A stretch of DNA of 64,000 bases from Mesoplasma seiffertii ATCC 49495 (GCF_000518725.1 NZ_KI912485.1:307906-371905); one strand, 5' to 3'. Positions 1 to 12,914 are shown, counted from the stretch's first letter. Notes: generated from the letters alone by a model not told the origin. Translations and numbers: made by a program.

Positions 1-3000
1 CTCTTTAAGACGAGCATTAACTGCATCATATCCTCCAAGAGAAACTTTTAAATCAAAAGCATCAGCTCTAGTTGATAAGAAGGTCGCATAGTATTCTGCT
101 GGATAATGAATTTTGTATCACGCAATTCGATATGCCATTAGCACATACGCTGTCGCATGGGCTTTAGGGAACATATACTTAATTTTTAAACATGAATCAA
201 TATATCAGTCGGGAACATTGCATGCCTTCATTGCTTCAATTCAAGGTTTTTTCAATCCTTTACCTTTACGAACAGATTCCATAATTGTAAAGGCCATTGA
301 TGAATCTAATCCCATTGACATTAAGTACACCATGATATCATCACGACATCCAATAACTGTCGAAATATTTGCTTTATTTTCTTTAATTAAATCACGAGCA
401 TTTCCTAATCACACATCAGTTCCATGAGATAATCCAGAAATTTGCACTAAATCGGCAAAAGTTTTAGGACTTGTTTCTTTAAGCATCCCTCTAACAAACT
501 GAGTTCCAAATTCGGGAATTCCAATTGCTCCTGTTGTTTCTCCATTAATTTGGTCTGGTTGAATTTTTAAAGCACTTAATCCAGAAAAGAGTGAATAAAC
601 TCGTTTATCATTTGTGGGAATTGTCATTGGATCAACTCCTGTAATATCTCTTAAAATTTTTAAAGCTGTCGGATCAACATGACCCAAAATATCCATTTTC
701 AATAAGTTGTCATGAATAGAATGGAAATCAAAGTGAGTTGTTTTTCAGCTTGAAGATGTATCATCAGCTGGATAGTTAATTGGCGTAAAATCTTCAATTT
801 CATACTCCGATGGTAAAATGATAATTCCTCCGGGGTGTTGTCCAGTTGTTCGTTTAACTCCTTGAGCTAAACTAGCCAAACGTTCAATTTCAACTTTTCG
901 TGGTTGATTTTCATAACCAAATTTTTCTTCATAGTATGATTTAACATACCCAAACGCAGTTTTTTCGGCAACTGTCGAAATTGTTCCGGCACGAAAAACA
1001 TTATTTTCACCAAACATTTCTTTAGTAAAGTTATGGGCTGTTGGTTGATATTCTCCAGAAAAATTTAAATCAATATCGGGAACTTTATCTCCTTCAAAAC
1101 CTAAAAAAGTTTCAAACGGAATATCATGTCCATCCCCTACTAAACTTGACTGACATTTTGGACATTGTGCTGGTGATAAATCATAACCACATTTAACATC
1201 AGCTGGAGTATTAAAATCTGAATACTGACAAGTTTCGCAACGATAATGCGCCTTCAAAGGGTTAACTTCGGTAATCTTTGCCATTGTTGCTACAAACGAT
1301 GAACCAACTGATCCTCTTGAACCTACTAAGTAACCATCATCTAAAGACTTTTTAACAAGTAAGTGAGAAATTCAGTAAACAACTGAAAATCCATACTTGG
1401 TAATTGAAGTTAATTCTTTTTCCAATCGTGCTTTAACAATTTCAGGCAATTCTGGACCATATAATTCATGTGCTGTTTCATAACATTTTGCTCGCAATTT
1501 TTCATCTACATTTTCAATTGATGGAGTATATAAACCATCTTTAATAGCTTCAATATTTGGTTCTACCATTTGAGCAATTAAATTTGTGTTTTCAATTACA
1601 AGTTTGTTAATCAACTCTTGGTCTTCTAATCAAGCAAACTCTTTAAGCATTTCATCTGTTGTTCGTAAATGCTGATCTGGGTTATCTTTAACTCGTCCTT
1701 TGTAATCAAATAATGGGTGACGTGTTCCTCCCAATCCTTTAGCATTAATATAAACTTCACGAATTTGTTTTAATTCAGGATTGGCATAATGGGCATCACT
1801 AGTTGCCACTACAATTTTGTTAAATTTTAAGGCTGCTGAAATAATTAATTTGATTGTTCGTTTTAATTCTTCTTCATTTAAAGAATCATTTTGTAAAAGA
1901 TTTTTATAAACACTTAAAGGTTGAACTTCAACATAGTCGTAGTCCTGAATACGTTTTTCCAGTTCAACAATTGTGTTAGTTCGAGCCATTTCAAAAATCT
2001 CTCCATTAACGCAAGAAGTTCCTAATAAAATATTGCCACGATCACGAGTTTCAATTAAAGTATTTTTAAAGATTTTTGGACCTCCAAAAAAGTTATCGGT
2101 ATGTGATTTTGAAACAAGTTTATATAAATCTTTTAATCCTACTTGGTTTTTAACTAAAACTGTTGTGTGAAATCCACGAGTTTTAACATAGTTCATATTT
2201 TCTTTATCATTTTCTGGATGAATTTTTGCTCAATCAGAATCAAGATTGATATCAGTTTTTTTACGCATTTCTGCTCACATGTGTTCATAAATATCTGTTA
2301 AAACATCAGCGTCATAATCTCCACGGTGGGCAACTTTTTCATCATAAAGAATTCCATTCTTTTTAGCAACAGTTCCCAAACGGTGATTTTTCAATCCAGG
2401 GTACATTGCACGAGCAATAGTTAAAGTATCAATCACAGTATTTGTTAATTCCGGATATCCTAATTTTTGAGCATAACTATTTAAGAAGTTAAAGTCGAAA
2501 TTAGCGTTGTGAGCTACTAAAATTGCTCCATCAATAATTTCATAAATTTGTTTAAAGGCTTCTGCAATTGAAGGTTTATCTGCCAGCATTTCATCAGTAA
2601 TATGAGTCAAATCTTTTGTAAACTGTTTAAGCTTTTGTTCAGGTTTAATTAGAATATCTACTTGCTTACGTTCTCCAGTTTTGTAGTTATAAATAACTGC
2701 TCCGAACTCAATAATTTCATCAAATTCTGGTGACAGTCCTGTAGTTTCTAAATCGTAAACCACTAGCTTAGTTTCACGTAAGTTTTGGTTTTTAGGATTT
2801 TTAACATATCACAAATCGTTTGGTAACATTGTCATTTCCAAACCATAAATCATCTTCATTTGGTTATCAAGATCACGTTTTTTATTAATTGACTTAATTG
2901 CTGCATAAGCATCGGGAAATGATTGGACATTATTATGATCAGTTAAAGCTATAGCATTTCATCCTCATTGGTTTGCTAAATTTGCATAATCTTTAAACTC

Positions 3001-4092
3001 AGAAATTCCATCCATCGCTGACATCTTTGAATGTAGATGTAACTCAACACGTTTATCTGCTGATAAATCTTTACGAATTTCGATATTTTTTTCAATTTTA
3101 CAAAAGTTGTCAATGTAAAAAACTTGTTCTTGATCATATTGCGAATAACTTGTTTTTCCTTTTAAAGCAACTCAATCACCTTTGTCAATTCGTAAAGCTT
3201 GAAGTTCTTTGGCATTTTCAGCAGCTGCTTCTTCATCAGTCAAACTATCAAATAAACAATCGTTTTCATCTTTTCCAAAATAAGTTGCCTTAATTGAAGA
3301 TTTATGATCGGTAACTCCCAGAATATAAATTTTTCTTCCAGCACGAGAAACTCTAATTTCTTTAGTCATTATCATTCCATGAATAACTACATTTTGCGCA
3401 TCATTATCAATATCAGCAATTGACTGATAAGTTGGCTCGTCTAGTTTCACAAAGTTTCTTTTAAAAACTTTATTGTTAGCTTGGTAAGTTGTTCGGTTTG
3501 ATTCATAACTAGTCTTAATTGTTTGCTCAAACTGAGCTTTTTTCTCAACAGTTAATTGATAATTTTGTTCGTGTTTTTTTCAATACTCTTCTTCATTGGT
3601 TTGGTCAACTACAATGTTAAAATTAATATTTTTAAAACCACATTGTTTTAATTTAGCATCACAGTATTTTGTTAAAATTTCCAACTCTTCTTTTTGCGAT
3701 TGAGATTCAAGATTAAAAGTAATCGTTTGACTATCAATATCAAAAGAATATCCTTCGCGGTCTATGAAATTTCAACAACCTCCTTTTTCCTGAGCTTTAT
3801 TGTTTTTAATTCATTCTAAATATTCTCAAACAATTCCTTCTTCAATTTGTTGATGTTTAACATCTAAAATTAATTTCATTGGAACATAATCATTATTCTT
3901 AAAAGATTGATTAATTTGATTGATAATTCTAATTGGCAGAAAATTATTGATTCGAATATGCACATAAGCTTTTCCTTTTAATTTAGAAATCTTAATTTGT
4001 TCAACCAACTCAGCATTTTCAAAATACGCTAAATCAAGGTCATCAAAAGTTATTGATAACTTCTCGAAAATATTTTTAATTGCTTTGTTCAT
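1..4092 (-). CDS. polC: DNA polymerase III PolC-type alpha subunit (C-terminus beyond window)
   Basis: Replicative DNA polymerase with built-in 3'-5' proofreading. About 1,364 codons are present; the family is usually 1,430-1,480 residues, so roughly 100 residues lie beyond the left edge. An OB-fold lies near residues 215-345. A PHP domain starts with an HLHS motif near residue 350 and is split by a DnaQ-like exonuclease (DLETTG near 445, HNANFDF, and HRGDYDAD near 590), as is typical of PolC. A four-cysteine zinc finger lies near residues 950-985, followed by the catalytic PDIDLNF aspartates near 1003. The frame contains many TGA codons read as Trp. It starts 14 bases after rseP with AGAGGA as ribosome site, so it is the last gene of cdsA-rseP-polC. 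Confidence 0.97.
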
Positions 4093-4106
4093 AAATGTTG
4101 TCCTCT

Positions 4107-5357
4107 CTAGCCAATTAATAAATCTTTTAATGTAATGATAATAAATAATCCTGCAAATAATAACGCTCCAATTGAATAAACTATTAGTTTAAATTTTTTA
4201 TTAAGCGGTTTTTTAGTAACAGCTTCCACGGCATTTTCTAAAAAACGGTATCCGTCAAGCGGTGGAATTGGAATCATATTTAGCATAAACAGGTTTGCTG
4301 AAATTCCCGCTACATATAAGAAGAAAGTTGTTGGTGAATTCATCACAGTTGCTGTTTGACTTGCCATTCCTAATGGTCCTGATAGGGCTTGAATATTTCC
4401 AGTAAACAACATTCCCAAACCTTTTAATAATGCAATTGATTGATCAAAAGTTTCTTTTCATCCATATCCATAAGCACTCGCAGTTGATTTGAAATATCTT
4501 GTTGGTGCAGCAATTCCCATGCTAATTTTATTTTGTTGTTTTCAACTTTCAATAATTGCTTGATCTTGTTCTTTGTCAATTTTATAAAAGTTACTATCTT
4601 TAAAATCATAAACTTTTGTAACTCTTCCTGAATAACGATCAATTTCAACAAACGAAAATCTTAGCTGTAAAGTTTCAAAATTTTTAGGGTCACTAAATGC
4701 TTCTGCTTTTAACGTATCAATCATTGGATAAACAATTTTTGTGTAAGTTGGTGCTAAGTCATTAATATCATACTCTTTATAATAAGCAATTGGATCTTGA
4801 CTATCTTCAAATTTAAACTCTCATCCGGTAATCGCATATTGTTGGGCATCAGGAGCAAAACTTTTTAGATTTTGCTCTTCTAGTTGGTTATTAATAACTT
4901 TGTAAGCAATACTATTATCAGCAAATTTTTGGCCATAAAAACTCATATCATTATCTTTATAACCATTGGCCATAAAAATTGTTGTAATTAAAAATAAAGC
5001 AATTATAAAGTTCATTAATGGACCAGCAATTATAAAAAAAGCTTTTTTTCAACGAGCAATATAATCAATTTTACGAGCATCTGGAATTTGAAGTGCTTCT
5101 TCTTCGCGACCTAACGGTGGTTCAGCAGCATCAGAAGCAATTGAAACAAATCCTCCAATTGGAATCAAACGAATTGAATATCAAGTTTCTTTACCTTTTT
5201 TAGTAAATAGTCTTGGTCCAAATCCTAACGATAACTCATAAACATAAGCTTTTGATAATTTTGCTACAATAAAATGCCCAAGTTCATGAAGCATAATTAA
5301 AAATAGCACTGCAATAATTCCTACAAAAAAGGCAACAATAATTAATCCTGTACTCAT
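4107..5357 (-). CDS. rseP: Site-2 family membrane zinc metalloprotease (RseP-like)
   Basis: 416-residue M50 intramembrane protease that would cut membrane-embedded substrates. The zinc motif HELGH lies at residues 24-28 inside the first membrane segment. A GGFVS segment and a following hydrophobic helix (FIIAGPLMNFIIALF) agree with the family. The second active-site region, NMIPIPPLDGYRF, is near the C-terminus. The central stretch would hold the usual PDZ-like domain but is poorly conserved. A GGAGG-like site precedes the start 40 bases after cdsA. The cdsA-rseP pairing is common in Firmicutes and mollicutes. The native substrate is unknown. Confidence 0.93.
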
Positions 5358-5397
5358 TTGGCCTCCTTTTTACTACCTGCTTTAAGTAAAACTTCTT

Positions 5398-6564
5398 TTA
5401 AGCGAACAATGTCAAAATATAGATCATGAAAAATACTAAATAAAATGAATCTAATCGATCAAGAATCCCTCCATGACCAGGAATTAAATTTGAATAATCT
5501 TTAATTCCCAAATTACGTTTAATCGCACTAAACAATAAGTCTCCTATTTGACCAGTAATTGAGACAGCAATTGTTATAAAAATAAATATTAGAATTGGAA
5601 TTCAAGCTGTGTCTCCTTCAACTAGAATGTAGATAATTCCAAACAATGGAGCAAATTCTTGAGTTTCTTCAATAAATAATAGCGAAACAGAAAAACCAAT
5701 TCCAATTAATGCCGCCACTGCAGTTCCAATAATTGCTCCTTCTCAGGATTTATTAGGACTTATTCTCGGTGACAACTTATGTTTTCCAAATTTTGATCCA
5801 CCTAAATATGCAAACGTATCTGTAAAAATAATTGTACATCAAATTCAAAGGATAGCAGTAAATGAATAAGTTGGTGTATTTTCCGCTAACTGAACAAAAT
5901 CATTTGCATAAACGTTAGGAAGTGAATCTAAAAATAATGGGTTTATGCTTGAGTTGTCATATCTAACTGATAAAGAAATTGTTGTAAAACCTTTCATTGC
6001 AAAAACAATAATAATTGTAATTGCAAAGATTAATAATCCTTGCTTGTAAGTTCCTCTTTTAATTTGAGTTGGATCCTTAGCTGGACGTTTTTCAGTTCTT
6101 CATCCAACAATCCCGATAATTACAAACCCTAAAATTAAAATGATTGTGCAAACTCAAGGACTTCGCATCCCTTTTAAGAAGTTAATATTAATAAAGCGAT
6201 AAAAAAATAAATCTCTCAAAGTTTCTATTTGTCCAAAAGGTCAAACAAAGATAAATAATGCAGTAGCTATAAGGACTATTTGGACTGGCCATTTTCGAAT
6301 TCCGACAGCTTTATTGAATTCATAGACACTGGCTCCGATTAAGATAGCCGTTGTTAATAACGATAAATATCCAAAGATATTTGCCAATAAAGTTGATTCA
6401 CCTTCACTTCGATTAATTTCGGTGTGAAAAATTGGTAACAACAAATAAACTATCATTAAAATAACTAAAAAAATTGCTGATATAAGGCGAACCTGAAGAT
6501 TTGTCTTTTCCTTTTTAGGAGTTAGGATAGATTCGCCAACTGTTTTTTTAGATGTTGAATTCAT
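5398..6564 (-). CDS. cdsA: Phosphatidate cytidylyltransferase
   Basis: 388-residue integral membrane enzyme that makes CDP-diacylglycerol from phosphatidic acid and CTP, the branch point to phosphatidylglycerol and cardiolipin. A basic, soluble N-terminal stretch of about 25 residues is followed by several hydrophobic helices. The C-terminal signature reads [12 protein letters not shown], with the conserved aspartates. The start is the ATG at 6562-6564, preceded by GTAGGAGGAATG. It is the first gene of cdsA-rseP-polC. The N-terminus is somewhat longer than in short bacterial homologues of about 270 residues, as is common in mollicutes. Confidence 0.93.
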
Positions 6565-6598
6565 ACATTCCTCCTACGCATAAAATACATTTAAATTT

Positions 6599-6629
6599 AT
6601 TTTAACATTTTTAATGATTGTTTTGCCAA
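6599..6629 (-). promoter_or_regulatory. Possible promoter of cdsA-rseP-polC
   Basis: On the minus strand TTGGCA (6624-6629) is followed after 19 bases by TAAAAT (6599-6604), preceded by TG as in extended -10 sites. It lies 35 bases upstream of the cdsA start. The 19-base spacing is long, so this is tentative. Confidence 0.35.
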
Positions 6630-6680
6630 TCTAAAAATTAATCTTTTCTTTTAAATTATTCTAAGATGAGTGGAAATACA

Positions 6681-6704
6681 AAAAACCAGAGTTTTTCTGG
6701 TTTT
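6681..6704 (-). terminator. Terminator after the GH31 gene
   Basis: Inverted repeat AAAACCAGA / TCTGGTTTT with a 5-base loop, T-rich on its 3' side when read on the minus strand. It sits 22 bases after the GH31 stop, between that gene and the cdsA promoter. Confidence 0.8.
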
Positions 6705-6725
6705 GTTGAATTTAAATCTTATAAA

Positions 6726-8990
6726 TTACTCAATAGAGAAGTCTAAATCTGAAATAACCTGAATTTGATTATCTTTAGCAATAACTTTGTGAACTTTATT
6801 ATTTAGGAAAAATTCATACTCTTGCTCGATAGTTTCACCAAAAGTCTTAATAATTAGCTTTTGGTGATCTAAAGCGTTAAAGTGATAGTCTCCATTTGCT
6901 AAAGTCACAATTAGACTCCCATCTTTTATAAAAATTAATGTTTCTGTTAATGGGCAATCAATTTCGTAAACCTGATTACCATAATATATTTGAGTTTTGT
7001 CAAAGAAATTTCGCCATTTTCCTTTAGGGAAGTATACTTGGCGGCGAGTTGTGTTGGCTGTTAAAATTGGAGCAACCATCAAATTATCACCTAGGTAAAA
7101 CTGATCATCAATAGTTGTGGCGATTTGATCAGTTTGATGTTCTAAAACTAGCGGACGCATAATTGGCAATCCTGTTTTAATCGCAACTTGCTCAAAAATT
7201 TTGTAATGCGGTAGCAATTGTTTTTTCAATTTTGCAGCCTTGACAGCAACTTCCAAAACTTGATCAGAAAAATATCAAGGTTCACCTTTACCAATACTGT
7301 GATACCTACTAAACGGAGTCAACATCCCTACTTGAGTTCAACGAATATATAAATCATCAGTTAACTCTGCAGTTTTTTTGAATCCAGAAATATCAGTTCC
7401 TCACATTATTTCTCCTGCTAATCCTAAAGACAATCCAGCATTTAAATGAATTTTTAATTCTCGAAAATTACTAATTGTATCTCCAGATCATTTACCAGGA
7501 AATTTTTGCGTTCCAATATATCCAGGACGACATAAAACCATTGTTTTACCAGCCCCAAAGTACTCTTCACTTGCTTCATGGCAACATCTAACATAAAGAT
7601 ATGTATAATATTGTTTAAATTCCTTACCAGTGAAGCCATTATACATTAGGGCATCTTCAGGTAATCCATCCCCATAATCAGGTTTAAGATAACGCAGACC
7701 TAAACTAAATAACTTTTTCAGTTGCTCTTTGTATCATAAATAAGCTTGAGGATTTGTAAAATCAATTAAGTGATTATTTTCTTGATAAGTTTCGGTTCCT
7801 GTTCAAGGATGAGCCAATTCTCCATTTGAAGTTTTAACTAAAAAGTTGTTATCTAGCAAAAACTTTCAGGTTGCTGAATTGTCATCTTGAATATAGGGAT
7901 TAATTCAAAAGCACATTTCTAAATTACTTTCAGCTACTTTTGTAAACAATGCTTCAAAGTCTCCAAAGGCATCAGTGTTGTATTCGAAATTGCAACTTTT
8001 TGTAAACCGATTCTTTAATCATTTTGGATCTAAAGTAATCACATCCAATGGAAATTGATAATTTCTTGCATTCTCAATTTCATCTGTTAATTCTTTATAG
8101 TTATGATAGTACAAACGATTCAATCAAATTCCATAAGCACTATCCGGAACTCCTTTAATTTTTCCCGTAAGTTCTGTGAACTGACTGATCATTGCTTTAA
8201 GACTATCACCTGTAAAAAAGTACAAGTCCAAATATTCATCATCAGTTGTAAATGATAAAGCATCTGTTGTGGGTGACCCAATCTCAAATGTTGTTTTACT
8301 TCCGGTATTTAAAAGCACTCCTCAATTCTTTGTTGAATATATTAGTGGTAATCCATTATAGGCTAGATCATGATTAGCTGCTACAGAATTATCGGAATTG
8401 TAAATTACACTTTCAACTCCGTTTTTAACTAATGGGCGAAATTTTTCTCCCAACCCGAAAATCTTTTCATCATTTTCAATTCAAAACGACATAAATGGCT
8501 GACGACAATTAGTTTCTTGAACTTTAAAGCCTAAGCCAGGATTAATATGATCATCTAAAAATTCATAACCATTACGATCATTAGTTTGAAATTTAGGTTG
8601 TCCACTTTGATCTAGAAGTACCATTTTAAACGGTTGTTTATGAATAACTAAAGTTTCTTGTTCTGGTAAAGAAACAATAATTTCTTGGTCCGTATTTTGA
8701 TACTTTAGAGGTACCGTTGTAACTGCTTGATTTAAATATTCATCAAAAGTTGGGGGTTTAACTTTTGAACTATATTCAAGATGAATAACCCCAATATTGG
8801 TTAAACTTAATTTTAGGGTAGCCTTTTGAAAATTTGATAACGTGGTTTCAATATACAAAACCCGTTCCTTTTCTCAAACATCAGAAACATATCTAGCAAT
8901 ACTATATTCAAAGTTATGATCAAAAATACGTTGCTTAATTGGATAACTATGATTCATCATTTTGGGTTTAAGATTTCGTGTTCAACTCAT
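6726..8990 (-). CDS. Glycoside hydrolase family 31 (alpha-glucosidase/alpha-xylosidase type)
   Basis: 754-residue cytoplasmic glycosidase without signal peptide. The nucleophile motif reads KPDYGDGLPED, and the acid/base motif reads WSGDTISNF about 80 residues later. The N-terminal beta-sandwich and the C-terminal beta domains match the GH31 layout of YicI-like enzymes. The ATG at 8988-8990 lies inside the end of the PTS gene (23-base overlap) with AAAGGAG ten bases upstream, so translation is probably coupled. The neighbouring PTS and GntR genes suggest it hydrolyses an alpha-linked, possibly phosphorylated, sugar delivered by the PTS. Exact substrate unknown; alpha-xyloside and alpha-glucoside cannot be told apart here. 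A CGG arginine codon occurs at 8862-8864. Confidence 0.9.
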
Positions 8991-10911
8991 TTGCTTTTTG
9001 CTCCTTTGACTCTAATTTCTCAAGAATTTTATGTTTGTAAAAATCACTTTTACCACCATAAACAAGTTGTCAAGAATTTCCTTTTTTAACAACAGCAATC
9101 GCTCCAGTTTCTGCTTTAAAGATTTCGTCATTAGCAACTTTGTCAGGTTGTTTAATAATAGTACGTAATCGTGTCATGCAAGCATCAACTTCCGCAATAT
9201 TATTTAGTCCTCCCAATAAACTTATAATTTTTTCAATTTGTAAATTCTCATCATTTTTTAAAGATTTTTGTAAACTTTTAGCAGAATTTGAATCTTGAGG
9301 AGTAGTTTCAAATCCCGGAATTGAAGGTTTAAAAATTCTAGTAATATATTTAAAGATTACAAAGTATATTCCTCCAAATACCGCACTTGTTAAAACAAAT
9401 CAAATTCCGTCATATCACAAGTTAGCTCTAAATCCAGCTGATGGTAAAGAACTTGGTCCTGTGATTCCAATATATTTAATGATTGTTTCAATCCCTCCAA
9501 AAGCATGAATTCGCATTGGGATGAAATCTACTAAACCAAAGGCAACTCCAGTTAATAAAGCATGTACTACATATAAGAATGGAGCTGTGAAAATGAAGAT
9601 AAATTCAATTGGTTCAGTAACTCCTGTTAAGGCACAAGCTAATGCCCCTGATACATAAATTGATTTGTTGCGATCACGATGTGATTTAGGAATTGCATAT
9701 AACATTCCAAATCCTGCCCCAACTAAACTTCCGGTTGAGGTAATCATTTGCCCGGCTTTAAATCGTACCGGTTCAAATGTGTCAAGAATCAAGTTATACA
9801 TTTCTTCAGTAGAAATATTAATTTGATGTGAACTAGCAAATCCAGCTCAATTATTTTTAACATGCCCCAAAGCACTAACTCAAGTGAAGTACATTTTTTC
9901 TTGACCTTCAGCACTTAAATCAGTTAACTTCCCTGAGTATGTTGAAAAGAACTCAGCAATTTGATTAACTAACACCTTGTCTCCAATTGTTGAAGCTTTC
10001 AAGGCATCAACAAATTGTTCTGGTGACAGATAATCAAGATTACCTCCAAATGCAGTATAGTTCATAGGAATTGTAATCATATGGTGCAATCCAAATGGTA
10101 ATAATAAACGTTCTAAAGTTCCATAAACAAATGGCATAGCGAATGGCAGGTCATTGTTTTGGGCAATTTGTTTTCCAATTGAGTTAATTCCAACTTGTGC
10201 TGCTGGTCATAAAATAGTCAAACAACAAGCAAGCGGTAACGCTAAAATGAATACCATAAATGGAACAAATCGTGGACCATTAAAAAATGCTAAACTATTA
10301 GGTAATTTATTAAAAGTATGGAATTTGTTAAAGATTGATGCTCCCACAAATCCCATAATGATTCCTCCCAGAGCATCAAAGCGCAATGCTTTAACTCCTG
10401 ATTGAGCAATAAAGAAATCATTTGTTGGCATTCACTTACCACCCATAATGTAGTTCATGAAATATTCAACTTCGTTTCCATTAGCATTAATTTCAGTTTT
10501 GGTAATAAAAATTGTTGAACCAACTGCTAATAAAACAAAGTATCCTAGTCCCCCAGCAAATGCTCCTCCTGCTTGATTTTTTGATCATGATCCACCAATA
10601 GCAATGGCAAACAATAGGCCCATGTGAGTAAATGGTATTCAACCAATTGTTTCAACAACTTGACCAATTTTTAAAAATACCCCCGACACACTTTCAATTT
10701 GTCCCAGACCCAAAGGACCAATGATTTTTCCTAAAGTGATTAGTAACCCTGCTGCTGGTAAAACAGCAATCATTGTTAAAATGGCCTTAGCAAACTTTGA
10801 TAAAAACTCATGCATTTTTGAGGTCTTGCCTTTTTTAAAAATCGCGGTGAGTTTTTGACTTTTGGTTTTGAATGAACCAACTTCTGGTACTTCTATTTTT
10901 TTCATTTTCAT
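8968..10911 (-). CDS. PTS sugar transporter EIICB, glucose/alpha-glucoside family
   Basis: 647-residue phosphotransferase permease. The N-terminal EIIC part (about residues 40-500) has many hydrophobic helices and motifs such as MIAVLPAAGLLITLG. The C-terminal EIIB domain carries the phosphorylation site DACMTRLR, whose cysteine accepts phosphate. No EIIA domain is fused, so phosphate must come from a separate Crr-like protein. The ATG is preceded by AGAAAGGATG. It leads a two-gene operon with GH31 and lies just downstream of a GntR regulator, from which a terminator separates it. The glucose/maltose/trehalose family is clear; the GH31 partner favours an alpha-glucoside. Confidence 0.92.
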
Positions 10912-10969
10912 CCTTTCTGATAACTTAATATCAACAAAAGAATAAACCAGATTTTTGCTATTTAAGAGT

Positions 10970-10979
10970 TGTACATACA
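10970..10979. promoter_or_regulatory. Candidate GntR operator upstream of PTS-GH31
   Basis: TGTACATACA is an inverted repeat TGTA/TACA with a 2-base centre, in the 91-base gap between gntR and the PTS gene. It resembles the GT-N-TATA-N-AC operators of HutC-type GntR regulators, to which the adjacent regulator belongs. No convincing promoter hexamers were fixed relative to it. Confidence 0.4.
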
Positions 10980-10983
10980 GGTT

Positions 10984-11016
10984 AGAAAAACAAAAAAAGT
11001 GCCTAAAACACTTCTT
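10984..11016 (-). terminator. Terminator at the end of gntR
   Basis: On the minus strand AAGTG and CACTT flank a 7-base loop and are followed by a run of seven T. The stem starts inside the last codons of gntR, and the gntR stop codon lies in its loop. It separates pepP-gntR from the PTS operon. Confidence 0.7.
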
Positions 11017-11668
11017 TGCTTGTTAATTCAAATTGCTCAGGAATATATTTTTCAACTGAGCACTCAATAATTTCATTATACTCATTGACCGAAATACTAT
11101 ACTTACAAGGAATATTTTCGTCAATTTTAACTTTAAGAATAGTCGCATCTAAGGCATTGCTTTTTGTAATTACCAGTTTTTTTTCGCTTGATGTTAAAAC
11201 TTGATGCTTGTCTTCTAAAAATTCTAAAACAGATCTTTCGATTGCGTGATAATCTAATGCTCCTACAATTTTAGTATTGATTCAAATGATTGAATATTTA
11301 TGTAAAATCGCATTTCGATAACGGACCTTAATGACTGATTTAAAACTTTGAGGGTCACAATTAAAAGATTTAACAAAAAACTCATCTAGAGGTAAGTCTT
11401 TAACTAATAATTCCGACTTGGTATTTTGGTGTTTGAGATTAAATGATATCGTACGCTTTCAAAGGCTTTTTGAATTAGTAAAATAACCTTTACCTTTAAC
11501 TGAAAATATAATATTTTGCGCTTCAAGTTTTTTAAGAACAAGACGAATTGTTTGTCGCGATGTATAATATTTTTTCGCATACATTTGTTCACTTAATAGT
11601 TTGGCTCCAGATTGATATTGTTTAATATCTTGCAATATTAAACTAAAAATTTCTTCACTAAGTGACAT
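11003..11668 (-). CDS. GntR/HutC-family transcriptional regulator
   Basis: 221-residue DNA-binding repressor. Residues 1-70 form the GntR winged helix-turn-helix, with the core SEQMYAKKYYTSRQTIRLVLKKL in its usual place and a KGKGYF wing. The remaining 150 residues match a UTRA effector domain, which in this family binds a sugar phosphate or similar ligand. It starts 15 bases after pepP and is transcribed toward the PTS-GH31 operon, with a candidate operator in the gap. Most likely it controls that sugar operon; the ligand is unknown. Confidence 0.88.
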
Positions 11669-11683
11669 CGAAACTTCTCAGGA

Positions 11684-12760
11684 TTAATTCTTAACAATAA
11701 TTAATTCACGTGGTGATGTTGTTAACATTTCATATCCATCTGGTGTTACTAAAAGGTCATCTTCAATTCTAACTCCCCCAACTCCAGGAATGTAAATTCC
11801 TGGTTCAACTGTGATTGTCATGTTAGCTTCTAAAATTGTTTGTGACAATCCATTTTCATAAGGTTCCTCATGAATTTCTACTCCGATACCATGTCCTAAA
11901 CCATGATCAAAGTAACCTTCATACCCAGCATCAGCAATAAATTTAGCAACTTCACGATGAATATCTCCAGCATTTTGTTTAGCCTTAACTAAACTAATTC
12001 CTAAACTTTGGGCTTCATAAACAGTTTTATAAATATCTAGTAACTTAGGATCTGTAATTTCTCCAATAGCAAATGTACGAGTTTGATCAGAACAATAACC
12101 ATTATAGAAGCAACCCATATCTAAAGTCACTAACTCTCCAACTGCTAGTTTTTTATCTGTTGGTACAGCATGTGGCATGCTTCCATTAACTCCACTTGCA
12201 ACAATAGTATCAAAACTTAATTTATCAGCACCATTTGCAAAAAAGCGGTCGCTAACAAAACGAGCTAATTCTAACTCAGTCATTCCTGGTTTAACAAATT
12301 GCAAAACTTCCTGAAAAACTGTATTGGTAATATCACATGCGGTTTTAATTTGAGCAATTTCCCAAGCTTCTTTTTCCATTCTTAGCATTGAACAATCAAT
12401 TGGAACTAAAGTTTGTTTAGTGAATTTATCTTTAAACCCCAAATATTGGTTATAAATTACTCAATCAGCTTCAAATCCTAAAGTTTTAACTTGATCTTGA
12501 TCTAAAACTTTTTGCATTTCTGTTCAAACATTTTTCCCAAAGTGAATAATATGATCAACATTTTGCAAATCACTTTTATTTTTAGCAGCAGTGATATAAC
12601 GACCATCTAAAAATAAGTAGGCTCCTTTACGGGTAATAATTAGATACCCTAATGATGAATGAAAACGTGAATATCAGTAACGATTTTCTGGAGCATATAA
12701 AATAATTGCATCCGTTTGTTTACTATCTAATAAATTAATAATTTTTTCGTATTTTGTCAT
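11684..12760 (-). CDS. pepP: Xaa-Pro aminopeptidase / M24 metallopeptidase
   Basis: 358-residue cytosolic dimetal peptidase that removes an N-terminal residue preceding proline. Residues 1-125 form the creatinase-like N-domain. The pita-bread catalytic domain follows, with the metal ligands in LDMGCFYNGYCSDQTRTF, HGLGHGIGVEIHEEP and VEPGIYIPG. The ATG at 12758-12760 is preceded by AAAGGAGAACTATA. A longer N-terminus than the in-frame TTG at 12442 is required because the TGA codons upstream read as Trp and the N-domain is otherwise lost. Co-transcribed with gntR. Confidence 0.93.
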
Positions 12761-12787
12761 TATAGTTCTCCTTTAAATGTATTAACT

Positions 12788-12816
12788 ATATTATAGAATA
12801 AAAACGCGGTCTTCAA
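12788..12816 (-). promoter_or_regulatory. Promoter of pepP-gntR
   Basis: On the minus strand TTGAAG (12811-12816) and TAATAT (12788-12793) are separated by 17 bases, 28 bases upstream of the pepP start. An overlapping TATAAT gives the alternative -10. Confidence 0.5.
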
Positions 12817-12831
12817 CTCAATATCGATAAT

Positions 12832-12890
12832 AAAAAAATCTCCGCTTATACATCAACGATAATGTTCGATTATCTTTTGTATATGTGGAG
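12832..12890 (-). terminator. Large terminator hairpin after rpmG
   Basis: On the minus strand a long imperfect hairpin has an outer stem CTCCACATATACA / TGTATAAGCGGAG and an inner stem GATAAT/ATTATC. It ends in a run of seven T. It lies between the rpmG stop and the pepP promoter. Confidence 0.75.
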
Positions 12891-12914
12891 AATAATTTGT
12901 ATCTTTAAAAAAGA

